In this document: in pieces, positions 63,561 to 64,000 of the stretch
Position numbering within the stretch: the stretch's first letter is position 1
Layout of the letters: each line of letters starts with the position of its first letter
Assembly (NCBI GenBank): GCA_032158295.1
Contig: CM063260.1
Coordinates: 5,093,501-5,157,500 of the forward strand
Source: Pycnopodia helianthoides
Taxonomy: Eukaryota > Echinodermata > Asteroidea > Forcipulatida > Asteriidae
DNA: 64,000 bases
Reading direction: 5' to 3'
Program-made: the position numbers and the translations under genes
Notes under the pieces: generated by a model
What the model was told of the DNA's origin: nothing
The model's input: only the letters and a program-made list of their open reading frames with translations
Database searches by the model: none

Positions 63561-63781
63561 GACATGTGAACAAGTCGTTAAATGTTTGTCGCGGTGATAG
63601 CGTTCCGACTCCGCAACACTGGTGATGTTCTCGCGAGACTTTTGGCCCCCGCGAGACTACTGCTCTATGTAGTCGCGAGAGCAGTAACCCCGTGCGGATC
63701 GAGTAGCAGTCTCGCAAGATAGTTGCGACAGAGCCGTTTCGCTATCACCGCGTCAGACATTTAACGACTTGTCCACAAGTC
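63561..63781. mobile_element. miniature element with TA target
   Basis: Imperfect 43-bp inverted ends contain ACAAGTCGTTAAATGT and CGCGGTGATAGCG. TA flanks both sides (63559-63560 and 63782-63783). The interior repeats CGCGAGAC/TCTCGCG. It abuts the preceding element with no spacer. Confidence 0.75.
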
Positions 63782-64000
63782 TAGGTTCTTAATGCGCACA
63801 AAGTACGTTTTGAACCCAGGTCGTATAAGCAATACTATGGCTCGTGACAAAACACTAACAACATGGCATTCTAAAGACAATGTTTTCCCATTCCTTTTTA
63901 AATTACATGTGAATGGCAGAAAAAACGATCAAACTGTAACGCTCAATTTTCTCACAACCACATCTTGCACTTTTAATTGCTTACGCCCTTTCTCCTGTAA

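Larger units (their letters stand above)
50465..64000. other. gene-free region rich in transposon remnants
   Basis: Upstream of DDX19 no exon set with consistent phase or protein similarity was found on either strand. The 60.36-60.62 and 61.15-61.50 kb stretches are more GC-rich and unassigned. Homopolymer G or C tracts are at about 51.23, 53.03, 57.39 and 58.25 kb. Individual elements are listed separately. Confidence 0.6.

Noticed and set aside
1..64000. Bacterial-type features: CRISPR arrays, operons, Shine-Dalgarno sites
   Set aside because: The DNA is eukaryotic; tandem repeats here lack the regular spacer pattern of CRISPR.

Overview
The window is eukaryotic nuclear DNA from an animal. 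Coding sequence is split into short exons with GT-AG introns, and repeats fill most of the rest. The three recognised proteins are metazoan-type. The SINEs, the TTAA-ended miniature elements and the RTE LINE remnants suggest a marine invertebrate, perhaps an echinoderm or another non-vertebrate deuterostome. That taxon is a weak inference, because no lineage-specific gene is present. Left to right: (1) 0.35-4.0 kb, minus strand: the 5' part of an unrecognised gene that runs off the left edge. (2) 7.7-23.4 kb, minus strand: a complete 6-phosphogluconate dehydrogenase gene (PGD) with 15 constitutive coding exons and an apparent 165-nt in-frame cassette exon near the N-terminus. (3) 23.4-24.3 kb: a shared divergent promoter region. 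(4) 24.3-33.0 kb, plus strand: a complete selenocysteine lyase gene (SCLY) with 12 coding exons. (5) 38.0-50.5 kb, minus strand: a complete DDX19/DDX25-type DEAD-box helicase gene with 12 coding exons, tail-to-tail with SCLY. (6) 50.5-64 kb: no recognisable gene, but a dense graveyard of DNA transposons, including an element nested three deep, plus LINE and SINE remnants. Exon phases are consistent across all three genes, giving predicted proteins of 482 aa (PGD, 537 aa with the cassette), 446 aa (SCLY) and 512 aa (DDX19). PGD makes NADPH in the pentose phosphate pathway. SCLY releases selenium from selenocysteine for reuse. DDX19 remodels mRNPs at the nuclear pore. PGD and SCLY start head-to-head with about 850 bp between start codons, so they may share regulation; that is inference. 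The most interesting leads are the PGD cassette exon, a hammerhead-like stem-loop repeat family with covarying stem II, a hAT element sitting inside a TTAA element and itself carrying a long palindromic element with a 9-bp target duplication, and an 892-bp foldback in DDX19 intron 1.
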